Assembly: GCF_014236655.1 (NCBI RefSeq)
Contig: NZ_JACMYG010000018.1
Coordinates: 45,831-109,830, forward strand
Source: Pseudomonas kielensis
GTDB taxonomy: Bacteria > Pseudomonadota > Gammaproteobacteria > Pseudomonadales > Pseudomonadaceae
Direction of reading: 5' to 3'
Length of the DNA stretch: 64,000 nt
Position 1 is the stretch's first letter. Every line of letters begins with the position of its first letter. Position numbers and translations under genes: made by a program. This document shows, piece by piece, positions 16,844 to 25,213 of this stretch. The notes under the pieces were generated by a model, which made no database searches, had not been told where the DNA came from, and saw nothing but the letters and a program-made list of their open reading frames with translations.

Positions 16844-18193
16844 ATGAGCTACACCGTGATCCGCAACGCAATCATCTTCACCGTCAATCCCCAGGACCAG
16901 GTCCTCGCCAACGGCCATGTGGTCATCCGCGACGGCATCATCGAAGCCATCGGTCAGGGCGATCACATGCCCTTGCCCGCCGACGCCAAAGTCATCGACT
17001 GTCAAGGCCAGATGGCCCTGTTACCAGGCCTGGTCGATGCCCACTCGCACTCCAGCCTGATGCGCGGCATCACCGAAAACCTGCCGCTGATGCAATGGCT
17101 GCCCTACTACCAGCTCGAACACCGGGCCATGAACGCCGAGGACGCCTACCACGCCGCGCGCCTGTGTTACCTGGAGGCCCTGAAGAGCGGCACCACCTGC
17201 GTCATGGACATGTACCGCTTCATGCATCGCTGCGCCGACGCCGCCGGTGAAATCGGCATTCGTGTGCACCTGGCGCCCTATGCCGCCGACCTGCCCGGCA
17301 AAGACTTCTTTGAGAGCCCGCACGCCAATCGCCAACTGATCGAGACCCACCACATGGCCCACGACGGTCGCGTGCGGGTGTGGATGGGCCTGGAACACCT
17401 GTTCTATTGCTCACCCAAGGCCTACGCCCATGCCCGCGACTGCGCGCTCGACTACGGGATCGGCATCCACACCCACGCGTGCGAGCAGAAGGAAGAAGAA
17501 CAGGCAGTGCTCCAGCACTTCGGCAAACGCTCGATCCCGATGCTGGACCAGATGGGCATCCTTGGCGAAAAGACCCTGATCGCCCACTGCGTGTGGCTCA
17601 ACGATGAAGAGATCAAGCGCCTGGCCGATACCGGCACCGCAGTCGCCCACTGCCCCAGCAGCAACGCCAAGCTGGCCAGTGGGATCGCCCGGGTCCCGGA
17701 AATGCTCGCCGCCGGCATCCGCGTCGGCCTGGGCACCGACGGCAACGTGTGCAACAACAGCCTCGATCTGTTCGAAGAAATGAAATTTGCCTCACTGCTG
17801 CAGAAGGCCCATCGCCTGGATGCCGCCGCCCTGCCGGCGAATGTCGCCTTGCGCATGGCGACCATCGAGGGTGCCCGGGTACTGGGCATGGACCGGGAGA
17901 TCGGTTCGATCGAAGTCGGCAAGCGCGCCGACCTGCTGTTGCTCGACCTGGCTCAGCCGAACATGTGCCCGATCGTCTGGGAAGGGACCCAGACCAACGT
18001 GCTGTGGAACCTGGTGTACTCGGCGCGCGGCTCGAATGTGAAAACCGTGCTGGTGGACGGCAAGGTGATCCTGGAAAACGGCCGCAGTACCCTGGTCGAC
18101 GAGACCGCCTTGCTCCAGGGCGCGCAGGCCCAGACCCTGCAACTGATGGAGCGGCGCAAGGACTTTGCCCATACGCTGGTGCCGATGGTCTGA
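16844..18193 (+). CDS. COG0402 amidohydrolase, predicted (modified) purine deaminase
   Basis: 449-residue metal-dependent hydrolase of the TrzN/guanine deaminase/SAH deaminase superfamily. Metal ligands: H67 and H69 in GLVDAHSHSSLMRG, His in GIHTHACEQKEEE, His in LIAHCVWL, and Asp in GLGTDGNVCNN. Family members replace an exocyclic amino or halogen group of a purine, pterin or triazine by a keto group. Beside an N-demethylase-like system and a purine permease the likely substrate is a guanine derivative such as 7-methylguanine. That is inference; isoxanthopterin or another aminopurine is possible. The start follows AAGGA, and AAAAACAA directly before it is a Crc-type motif. Confidence 0.8.
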   Translation: MSYTVIRNAIIFTVNPQDQVLANGHVVIRDGIIEAIGQGDHMPLPADAKVIDCQGQMALLPGLVDAHSHSSLMRGITENLPLMQWLPYYQLEHRAMNAEDAYHAARLCYLEALKSGTTCVMDMYRFMHRCADAAGEIGIRVHLAPYAADLPGKDFFESPHANRQLIETHHMAHDGRVRVWMGLEHLFYCSPKAYAHARDCALDYGIGIHTHACEQKEEEQAVLQHFGKRSIPMLDQMGILGEKTLIAHCVWLNDEEIKRLADTGTAVAHCPSSNAKLASGIARVPEMLAAGIRVGLGTDGNVCNNSLDLFEEMKFASLLQKAHRLDAAALPANVALRMATIEGARVLGMDREIGSIEVGKRADLLLLDLAQPNMCPIVWEGTQTNVLWNLVYSARGSNVKTVLVDGKVILENGRSTLVDETALLQGAQAQTLQLMERRKDFAHTLVPMV

Positions 18194-18278
18194 AGCCTTG
18201 ACCAGCTTTCGTGGGCAAACCTCGGTAAAGTGGCGGCCGGTATTGTCCATCCTTCACCGCGAGGCCAGCGCCCGGCAC

Positions 18279-19229
18279 ATGCAAAACGTCGATATGAAAT
18301 CCTTGCACGTGTTCTTTTGCCTGCTCAACGAGTGCAATGTCACTCGCACCGCCGAGCAACTGAACATGACCCAGTCGGCGGTGAGCCATACCCTGGCTCG
18401 CCTGCGCCTGCTGTTCAACGATCCGCTGTTCGTGTCCATGGGCCGTGGCATGCTGCCGACCAGCCGCGCCCTGGAGTTGGTGGAGCCCTTGCAGCAGAGC
18501 CTGGCCGCGCTGAACAAGCTGATCGAACCGGTCAAGGCCTTCGACCCCGGTCAATTCCAGGGCAGCTTTGAAATCGCCACCAGCGACTACATCGGGTTTA
18601 TCCTCCTGCCGCGCCTGATGGTGCGCCTGGCCGACGTCGCGCCCGGGGTCGAGCTGAACATCCAGCCGCTGCGCCCCAAAGAGGATCTGCCGCTGCTCAA
18701 GGACGGCAAGCTGGACCTGATCATCTGGAACGAAAAAAGCGCCCCGGCCACTTTCCATGAGCGCAAACTGTTTTCCGACCGGCTCAAGTCAGTGGTGCGT
18801 GTCGGCCATCCCGAGATCAACGGCAGCCTCTCCCTGGAGCAGTTTCGCAACGGCAAGCACCTGCGCATCAGCAGTAACCATGGGGCGGTCAAGGAGGCCA
18901 TCGACAGCCTCTACGAACAACACGACATCCGCTGCAAGACCTCCCTGACGGTGCCGCACTTTCTGCTGGCGCACATCCTGATTTCGCAAACCGACATGAT
19001 CGGCATGATCGCCGAGCTGACGGCCTTGCGCATCGCCAGGGAAATCCCCCTGCAACTGTTCGAACCGCCCGTAGAGGTGGAGGGTTTCACCGTCTCCCAG
19101 GTCTGGCACGAACGCCTGCACGCAGCGCCCGCGCACAAATGGCTGCGCGGGGAAATCAATCAGGTGGCCAAGGAAATCACCCTGGAGCTTGCCCAGTTCA
19201 AGCGCTCGCAGCCGGGGCCGTCGGTGTGA
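18279..19229 (+). CDS. LysR-family regulator of the purine locus
   Basis: 316 residues. N-terminal winged helix (about 6-65: MKSLHVFFCLLNECNVTRTA then LNMTQSAVSHTLARLRLLF) and a NodD/LinR-like effector-binding domain with the NDPLFVSMGRGMLPT hinge. The ATG at 18279 puts the helix-turn-helix at the usual distance from the N-terminus; the open frame extends 38 codons upstream into the end of the deaminase gene without family character. It lies 85 nt after the deaminase on the same strand, so it is the obvious local regulator. No operator was identified. Confidence 0.85.
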   Translation: MQNVDMKSLHVFFCLLNECNVTRTAEQLNMTQSAVSHTLARLRLLFNDPLFVSMGRGMLPTSRALELVEPLQQSLAALNKLIEPVKAFDPGQFQGSFEIATSDYIGFILLPRLMVRLADVAPGVELNIQPLRPKEDLPLLKDGKLDLIIWNEKSAPATFHERKLFSDRLKSVVRVGHPEINGSLSLEQFRNGKHLRISSNHGAVKEAIDSLYEQHDIRCKTSLTVPHFLLAHILISQTDMIGMIAELTALRIAREIPLQLFEPPVEVEGFTVSQVWHERLHAAPAHKWLRGEINQVAKEITLELAQFKRSQPGPSV

Positions 19230-19355
19230 CTCAGCGTAAGCCGGTGCCGCACGGTGAACCGCCAGTCACCTTTCAAACCTGACACTGGACGAACCGGCGT
19301 TGGCGACCTATACCTTTGAGTTCGGCGGCAGACGCTCCACCCCAAGGTTTGAACC

Positions 19356-19583
19356 ATGCGGCTCTACGATTACACCGCTTATCCAAAAGACCACGCCCAG
19401 CACGCGGTCTACGGCGAAGTAATGGCCGACACCGACAGCGCGGCCAAGGCCAAGATCAAAGCCTTGTGCCCGCACTGCGAACGCATTGAACTGTCGATTC
19501 TCAGCACCTCCGAGCCATTCGGCCGACACAGCGTTCGTCGGGTGCCAGGTAGCCGGTCAGCGCACAAGATTACCGGTGATTGA
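19356..19583 (+). CDS. Small conserved-looking protein of unknown function
   Basis: 75 residues beginning MRLYDYTAYPKDHAQHAVYGEV, with CPHCERIEL in the middle that could bind metal, and a basic tail. AAGG lies a suitable distance before the ATG. No signal peptide or membrane segment. Codon use resembles the neighbours. The 126-nt gap before it and 146 nt after it show no other gene. I do not recognise a named family. Confidence 0.5.
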   Translation: MRLYDYTAYPKDHAQHAVYGEVMADTDSAAKAKIKALCPHCERIELSILSTSEPFGRHSVRRVPGSRSAHKITGD

Positions 19584-19729
19584 GCGTTGCCACGGCTAAC
19601 CGGCGACCTTTGCCCAGCATGACCGCCCCTGGCCACCCGGACATCACAGCAAGCAGACTCTTGCTCTTTAAAAGCATGAGGTGCTTTCGATGAAGGTTGA
19701 TACCCCATGGGGGGCTACGGCCGGGTGCG

Positions 19730-20200
19730 TTAATCAAAAGCTCCCGTGAGCACCTCATAAATCAGCCCGGTGGCCAAGGCCACCAGAATCAGATCGGTAC
19801 CGGCCTGCTGCCATTCATAGCCATCATAATGAGGCAAGTGGCCAAGCAATCGACCATCGAGCTTCTTGGCAATGCCGGGCGGCAGCGGCTTGCCCCGTGC
19901 GAGGTTCTTCTGGATCCCGGGGGGCAAGGCCGGTCCGGGGCTCCAGTAGTCCCGGTAGCCACCGACAACCCCCAGCACACTGGTGCGATTGACGCTCGGA
20001 CCGTTACTCCAATCGCCGCCTGCGGGGTTTTTACCCGGGTTGCCATGGCCACCCTGATTGCCATGCATCTGGCTACTGGGTGGGTTTCCCTTGCCGTTCC
20101 CCTGCCCCTTGCCGTTACCTGGATCGGCCCATGCCAGCGCCGAACCGCAAACCAGCGTCAGGGAGGTAACAACTGCAACTGACGCACGAGATTTGGACAT
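19730..20200 (-). CDS. CigR-like small secreted/envelope protein
   Basis: 156 residues with a clear signal peptide (SVAVVTSLTLVCGSALAWA then DPGN), a Gly/Asn/His-rich low-complexity stretch (GNGKGQGNGKG), the repeated phrase LPPGIQKNLARGKPLPPGIAKK, and a C-terminal hydrophobic segment DLILVALATGLIYEV. The paired LPPG(I/L)xKxLxxGxxLPPG motif is that of the RcnB/CigR group named after the Salmonella antivirulence protein CigR. Molecular function unknown; location is the cell envelope. It is transcribed alone, divergently from the dipeptidase gene. Confidence 0.75.
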   Translation of the reverse strand: MSKSRASVAVVTSLTLVCGSALAWADPGNGKGQGNGKGNPPSSQMHGNQGGHGNPGKNPAGGDWSNGPSVNRTSVLGVVGGYRDYWSPGPALPPGIQKNLARGKPLPPGIAKKLDGRLLGHLPHYDGYEWQQAGTDLILVALATGLIYEVLTGAFD

Positions 20201-20393
20201 GGGGCGATCCTTGAGTTTTTGACGGCCGTTGATATTTAGAGGCTGACCGAAAGGTTAGTTCCATCTCGGCGCGCTGACATTTCTGTGGGACAGATCCCAC
20301 TTCAGGGGCTGCCCTTTCGTACGGTTGTGGTGTTAATTTGGAAATGATTTGTTTCATCTCCCCCTACCCACCTGCAAAGGAATGCCCACCATC

Positions 20394-22133
20394 ATGGATT
20401 TTTCCCTCAAGCACCTGGCCGCAACCACCCTGATGCTCGCCAGCCTGGCGTCGTTCACCACGCCAGCCCACGCCAATATCACCCCGCAACAGAGCGCGGC
20501 GATCCTCAAGACCTTCAACGACAGCTCAGTCACGGACTTCCGGCAGTTCCTCACGCGGCTGAGCAAAAGCGAGCTGGCCAAGAACGACGACCTCGCGCCG
20601 GCCATCAATGCCTTCCTCGCCAACCAGAGCCTGAGCGCCGAGCAGCAAAATGAAATCCATCGCCTGCTGGGTCTCTACGCGCGCGTCAAATATGGCAGCG
20701 CTGCCACCGAGACCCTGCGCGAACTGGTGGCGATCCCCACCTTCGAGGTCGAAGGCGTGCCGCAGCACGAGAACCCGCAGTTCCTCAAGATTGCCGACAA
20801 GATCAAGGGCCTGGCCGAGGCCTTCAATCTGAAATTTCGCAACATCGACAACCGGGTCTATGAAATCAGCCTGGACGGCGCTGGCGATGAAGTCGTTGGC
20901 ATCCACGCCCACGCCGATGTGGTGCCCGTGACGCCGGAGAACTGGGTGCTGGAAGACGGCACCCGACTGGACCCGTTCAAGGTCACCCTGATCGGCGACC
21001 GCCTGTATGGCCGCGGCACTGAGGATGACAAGAACGGCATCGTGGTGACCCTCTATGCGATGAAGATCATCAAGGACGAGAAGCTGCCACTGGCACGCAA
21101 TTTCAAGTTGTTGGTGGACACCACCGAGGAAACCAGCGGCGACGCCATTCCTTATTACTTCGAGCGCAATCCGACCCCCAACTACAACCTGGCCCTGGAT
21201 GGCGGCTACCCGGTGGTGATCGCCGAGAAAGGCTACGGCACGGTCATGGCCAGTTTTCCCCGGCGCGCCGCCGAGGGTAAAGGCGCCGAAATCAGCGCCA
21301 TGACCGGTGGGCTGGCGACCAACCAGATTCCGTCGACGTCGGTCGCCACCCTGCTCACCGAGCAACCCGCCGAACTGGCTGCCCGCCTGCAACAAGCCGG
21401 CGCCGACTACGCCAAGCGCAACGGCGGCAATTTCACGGTGACCGCCAAGGTGGTCGGCAAGGACGTGCAACTGACCGTCACCGGCGTCTCCGCCCACTCC
21501 TCCGAGCCTGAGTCCGGGGTCAACCCGGTGGCCCGGATGCTTGATTTCATCAACGGCCTCGACGGCAAGGTCGCGCTCAAGCACAACCAGATCACCGACG
21601 CCGCCCGCTACGCCGCCGACAACTGGGGCCTGGACTACCTGGGCAGCAAGCTGGGGGTTGGCTTTGCCGATGCCTTCATGGGACCGCTGACCGCCTCCCT
21701 GACCTACGTCGGCATGGACGACAAAACCTTCAAGCTGGCGGTCAACCTGCGGGTGCCGAAGGGCAAGTCTCCCGAGGTACTCAAAAGCGAAATTGCCGAC
21801 AAACTCAGTGCCTGGAGCAGCAAGTCCGGGATCGCGCCAGCTTTCGACTACTCAATCGCCGAGCCGATGTACCGCAACCCCGAAGGTGAATGGGTCAAGG
21901 CCCTGCTGGCCGTGGCCAGCGAAAACCTGGGCATGAAACACCAGTTCGGCACCTCCGCCGGCGCCACCTCGGTGCATGAACTGCCCAACGGCGTGCAATT
22001 CGGCCTGGCCATGCCCGACGTCAAGTACACCGGGCACAACGACAACGAGTTCAAGACCGTCGAACAGTTCATGCTGGACCTGCAGATCGTCACGGAAATG
22101 ATGGGGCGCATCGGGCAATTGCCGAAGCTCTGA
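20394..22133 (+). CDS. Exported M20-family dipeptidase
   Basis: 579 residues. Signal peptide MDFSLKHLAATTLMLASLAS...AHA, then an M20 zinc peptidase. Metal and catalytic landmarks: HAHADVVPV, GRGTEDDKNG, the Glu-Glu pair in DTTEETSGD, and the final His in YTGHNDNEF; the dimerisation lid is the insert after KGYGTVMA. It resembles PepV-type dipeptidases that remove the N-terminal residue from dipeptides, here in the periplasm. The ATG at 20394 gives a normal signal peptide and has AAGGA upstream, although a start 12 nt earlier is possible. Alone on its strand. Confidence 0.87.
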   Translation: MDFSLKHLAATTLMLASLASFTTPAHANITPQQSAAILKTFNDSSVTDFRQFLTRLSKSELAKNDDLAPAINAFLANQSLSAEQQNEIHRLLGLYARVKYGSAATETLRELVAIPTFEVEGVPQHENPQFLKIADKIKGLAEAFNLKFRNIDNRVYEISLDGAGDEVVGIHAHADVVPVTPENWVLEDGTRLDPFKVTLIGDRLYGRGTEDDKNGIVVTLYAMKIIKDEKLPLARNFKLLVDTTEETSGDAIPYYFERNPTPNYNLALDGGYPVVIAEKGYGTVMASFPRRAAEGKGAEISAMTGGLATNQIPSTSVATLLTEQPAELAARLQQAGADYAKRNGGNFTVTAKVVGKDVQLTVTGVSAHSSEPESGVNPVARMLDFINGLDGKVALKHNQITDAARYAADNWGLDYLGSKLGVGFADAFMGPLTASLTYVGMDDKTFKLAVNLRVPKGKSPEVLKSEIADKLSAWSSKSGIAPAFDYSIAEPMYRNPEGEWVKALLAVASENLGMKHQFGTSAGATSVHELPNGVQFGLAMPDVKYTGHNDNEFKTVEQFMLDLQIVTEMMGRIGQLPKL

Positions 22134-22143
22134 CCTAGCGCTG

Positions 22144-22183
22144 CCGCACCTGCTGCCCCAGGGAATCACGCAGCAGCGTGCGG
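22144..22183 (+). terminator. Hairpin after the dipeptidase gene, no U tract
   Basis: CCGCAC-C-TGCTGC pairs with GCAGCA-GC-GTGCGG around a 13-nt loop, starting 11 nt after the stop codon. Position suggests a terminator or 3' protecting hairpin, but there is no T run. Confidence 0.4.
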
Positions 22184-22317
22184 GGCGGTTCGCAGGACTT
22201 GAGTGGCTGTCGGGAGACCGGGAGCCGAGGTGATGCATCCGCTTTTGGACTATCAAGGTCTATTGCCTCAATCGATGAAAACACGTTCGATACCACACCG
22301 GCTGGAGGATGATGCCT

Positions 22318-22644
22318 ATGCCCCACGACAGTTACTTTCGCATCGCGGTAGCGTCTTCTGCTGAAGAAGCGCTGAAACTGACACGGGTCACAACCTGCCC
22401 CGTCAGCCTATTAGTTATAGAAGAAGGCCTGCACTGGTGTAGTTGCGCAAACAACTTCCCTGCCGATCAACCGTGGCAGCCGCCCGCTTGCGTCGTGAGA
22501 TATCGCAGCCATGCGCGCTCAGTCTCATTCGTTGCCTGGGAAAGTCTCTATAGCGGGATGCCGGACATGTACCTGCTCAGTAACGTGCTATCTGCATGCA
22601 CACCCCTCCACTGCTCACCAGAACCTGTAGAGCCGGTAAATTAA
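22318..22644 (+). CDS. Hypothetical protein
   Basis: 108 residues starting MPHDSYFRIAVASSAEEAL with six cysteines, including CSC. GGAGG at 22304-22308 is spaced best for the ATG at 22318. No domain, signal peptide or membrane helix recognised, and base composition is less GC-rich than the neighbours. It may be a late acquisition or a chance frame. Confidence 0.4.
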   Translation: MPHDSYFRIAVASSAEEALKLTRVTTCPVSLLVIEEGLHWCSCANNFPADQPWQPPACVVRYRSHARSVSFVAWESLYSGMPDMYLLSNVLSACTPLHCSPEPVEPVN

Positions 22645-22774
22645 CCTCACCGAATAAGAAGTCCGCCCTAATCAGCGGTTTTTGCAGGCGGTGTAAAAGA
22701 GGGATGGGCTTACGCTGGCGTCAGCGTTGCCTAAAACACAGGCCAATGGCTGATCTGTGTGGAGTGTAAAAGCA

Positions 22775-22806
22775 CACCGCCCGGTGATCGTGGGCACCGG
22801 GCGGTG
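22775..22806 (-). terminator. Terminator of the FadL-type gene
   Basis: CACCGCCCGGTG and CACCGGGCGGTG form a perfect 12-bp stem with an 8-nt loop. Read on the minus strand, the hairpin is followed by TGCTTTTA. It lies 130 nt past the porin stop codon. Confidence 0.65.
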
Positions 22807-22934
22807 CCTTGCCTCCATGGCAAGGGTCAAGGGATGCGCCCTGATGAGACTCATCACTGCTCCCGCTTCCTTGCAGCGGAACGCCTGCGCTCACACGCTC
22901 ACGACGACGTGAGATTCAAGCGACGTGTAAAGCG

Positions 22935-24089
22935 CTAAAACTTGTATCCCAATCCCACCGTCAACATATGCAGTTCGCCTCCGGCCTCTGAGCCCGCACT
23001 TGCGCCCTTCCCTTTGGTGATGTGCCGCAAGTCATACATGTAGGCGCCTGTGACTTCCATTTGCTCGGAGACGTTGTAGGTGAACCCCAGGTGCGCGCTT
23101 TTCGGTTGATTGCACGGGGCAATGGCGATCAGGGTGGCCTCTCGGTCCGGAACCTGGTGGTTGGCAAGGGACACCCCTGTGCGCAATTGCAGTTTGTCGC
23201 TGTATTGATAGTTCACGCCAAAGCGAAACACATGCTGGTCCCGCCAGCCAAAGCCCGGTCCATTCCCGGCGCCAGGCGCTCCGCCTTGGGTCAGGGAGTT
23301 GGCCAGAGCCTTTTCACGGCTCCAATCAATCCAGAGGTAATCGAAGGCAACCGTCCAGGGGCCCGTGTCATAGGCCAACCCCAAGCCTGCCTGCTGCGGC
23401 ATGTTTATACGTCCTTTGGGGATGATGTCTTCGTGGGCATCCAGTTTCTGGAAGCGCACCGGTGTCGAGTAGGTGACCCCCAGTCGCAGTCCCGGTGCGA
23501 GGGTGCCCAGATAGCCGATGCCCAAGCCGGCACCCAATGCATGATCCTTGTCGTTGGTCGCACCAAAGTTCTCTAACCCGTGCAGCATCAGGCTCTCATA
23601 ACCGAGCTTGACCGACAGCCCAAGGTAGTGACCGGGTTGAAACTGGTAGGTAGCCGTAGGGGCGATCAGCATTTGCACCAGTTCGGATTTCACATTGGAT
23701 GTTCCGAATGCCGGAATCGGCTTGCCATAGTCGATGCCGGCACCGTACCCAGACACCGCAACACCGAGGGTTACATCGGGTTGATACTGATAGTTGGCGC
23801 CGAATCCCGGTACGAAGAGCAGCACATCGTCACTACTCTCGCTGCCCTGCACATTGGAACGAAGCTGACCGGCGGTGGCGGTCAGACTGCCATCGATCCG
23901 TGTGCCGACAGCGCCCATGCCCGCCGGGTTGTTGACCGCGGCGAGCGCATCGGTGGGGTTGGCGATAGAGGCCCCACCCATTCCCATCGCCTGGGTGCCG
24001 TAACCGGCATACTGCGGCCCGTTGGAGGCCTCAGCCTTGGCTGCCAGCAGTCCCAGACACGCAAGCGTGAAGCAAACACATCTTTTCAT
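22935..24089 (-). CDS. OmpP1/FadL/TodX-family outer-membrane channel
   Basis: 384 residues. Signal peptide MKRCVCFTLACLGLLAAKAEA, then the FadL N-terminal hatch sequence SNGPQYAGYGTQAMGMGGAS and the typical NPTDALAAVNNPAGM. The end LTVGLGYKF has the C-terminal aromatic residue of outer-membrane beta barrels. The family passes hydrophobic molecules, in TodX/XylN aromatic hydrocarbons, across the outer membrane. It lies downstream of the aromatic-acid cluster on the same strand (132-nt gap), so it is likely the uptake channel for that substrate. Confidence 0.88.
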   Translation of the reverse strand: MKRCVCFTLACLGLLAAKAEASNGPQYAGYGTQAMGMGGASIANPTDALAAVNNPAGMGAVGTRIDGSLTATAGQLRSNVQGSESSDDVLLFVPGFGANYQYQPDVTLGVAVSGYGAGIDYGKPIPAFGTSNVKSELVQMLIAPTATYQFQPGHYLGLSVKLGYESLMLHGLENFGATNDKDHALGAGLGIGYLGTLAPGLRLGVTYSTPVRFQKLDAHEDIIPKGRINMPQQAGLGLAYDTGPWTVAFDYLWIDWSREKALANSLTQGGAPGAGNGPGFGWRDQHVFRFGVNYQYSDKLQLRTGVSLANHQVPDREATLIAIAPCNQPKSAHLGFTYNVSEQMEVTGAYMYDLRHITKGKGASAGSEAGGELHMLTVGLGYKF

Positions 24090-24221
24090 GGCCCTGATCC
24101 CTTGTATTTGTTGTAGTCAGGTCAATTTTTTATGGCGCTGCGCTCGACAGACACTCTCATTAAAAGCACGCAAGTCAGCTCAAGGACGCGGTGAGGACAC
24201 CACGCCCGTTCAACAGTTGAA

Positions 24222-25133
24222 CTAAGGCCGACCCAGGCCCCTGCCAATCTCGACACGGGTGGTGAAGATCGTCGTTTCGGTGCGCAGGTTGACCATGGCT
24301 TCGAAGATGTTGTCGCCATCGACCTTGGTCGAGACCATGAACAGCGTCTTGCCATCCTCACCACCGAGGGTGCAGGCCACACACTCATAGCCGGGCATGG
24401 GGATGCGGTCTGTGATCTGGCCTTGGGCATTGATGCGCATGAACTGTTCTGCACGTAGCATGCTCAACCAGATACCGCCCTCGGCGTCGATGCAGATACC
24501 ATCAATGCAGCCACGCTTGCGGGCACGATCTTCGGGTGAGGGGAAAACCTGCGTCAGATCCAGCAGAACCCGGCGGTTTTCAAGCTTGCCGTCGACGATA
24601 TCAACGGCACTGAGGCGTTCGGCAAACGTCTCGACGAACACCAGGGTCTTCTGATCCGGGGTGATGACAATACCGTTAGGGAAGTTGCAGTCCTCGACAC
24701 CGACCGACACCTCGCCATTGGGTTCGACAATCACGATACGGCCAGGCTTCAACCCCTCCCCTTCGAACACCCGTGCGCCGACATCATCGACATAGATCCT
24801 GCCGTTGTGGTCGATCACCATGTCACCGACGTAGCCGGTATAAACGTCGCAGAGGTCTGCGTACAACTCCAGACCGCTCGGGGTGTAGCGATACAGGCGG
24901 GTCTCGTGCATTGAGCTGAGGATCAGGTCGCCATTGGGCAGGAATCCCATGCCGTTGGGCTTGTGGGGCATCTGGGCGATGACCGTCTTGGTCCCGCTGG
25001 CGTCTATCGTGTACACCTTCTTGCCGAGCATGTCCGAGATGTAAAGCTTGCCATCGCGCCAACGCGGGCCTTCACCAAAGAACAGGCCGCTGGTCAGTAC
25101 ATTCAATTCGTATTGTTCTTGTTTTATCGACAT
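24222..25133 (-). CDS. SMP-30/gluconolactonase-family protein, copy 1
   Basis: 303-residue six-bladed propeller hydrolase of the SMP-30/gluconolactonase/LRE family; members open lactones using one divalent metal. The metal ligands are intact: E21 (FFGEGPRW), N153 (FPNGIVI), D211 (CIDGICIDAEGG). Start MSIKQEQYEL at 25133 has AGGGTGG upstream and aligns with the starts of its two paralogues at 33-35 kb. Last enzyme gene of the long minus-strand run, 80 nt after the thiolase gene. A lactone intermediate in this pathway is implied but not identified. Confidence 0.85.
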   Translation of the reverse strand: MSIKQEQYELNVLTSGLFFGEGPRWRDGKLYISDMLGKKVYTIDASGTKTVIAQMPHKPNGMGFLPNGDLILSSMHETRLYRYTPSGLELYADLCDVYTGYVGDMVIDHNGRIYVDDVGARVFEGEGLKPGRIVIVEPNGEVSVGVEDCNFPNGIVITPDQKTLVFVETFAERLSAVDIVDGKLENRRVLLDLTQVFPSPEDRARKRGCIDGICIDAEGGIWLSMLRAEQFMRINAQGQITDRIPMPGYECVACTLGGEDGKTLFMVSTKVDGDNIFEAMVNLRTETTIFTTRVEIGRGLGRP

Positions 25134-25213
25134 GTTGGATACCACCCTGGATTGTGTTGTGGGGATCAAACCAACCCTCACGCCAACGCGTGCGGGCGTG
25201 AGGGTTCTTACAC

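Noticed and set aside
20285..20300. GTGGGA-CAGA-TCCCAC palindrome before the dipeptidase gene
   Set aside because: A 6-bp arm palindrome is expected many times in 64 kb by chance, and no second copy or regulator is near.
24208..24222. GTTCAAC-A-GTTGAAC palindrome between SMP-30 copy 1 and the FadL gene
   Set aside because: A 7-1-7 palindrome is expected by chance a few times per window; no repeat of it was seen.
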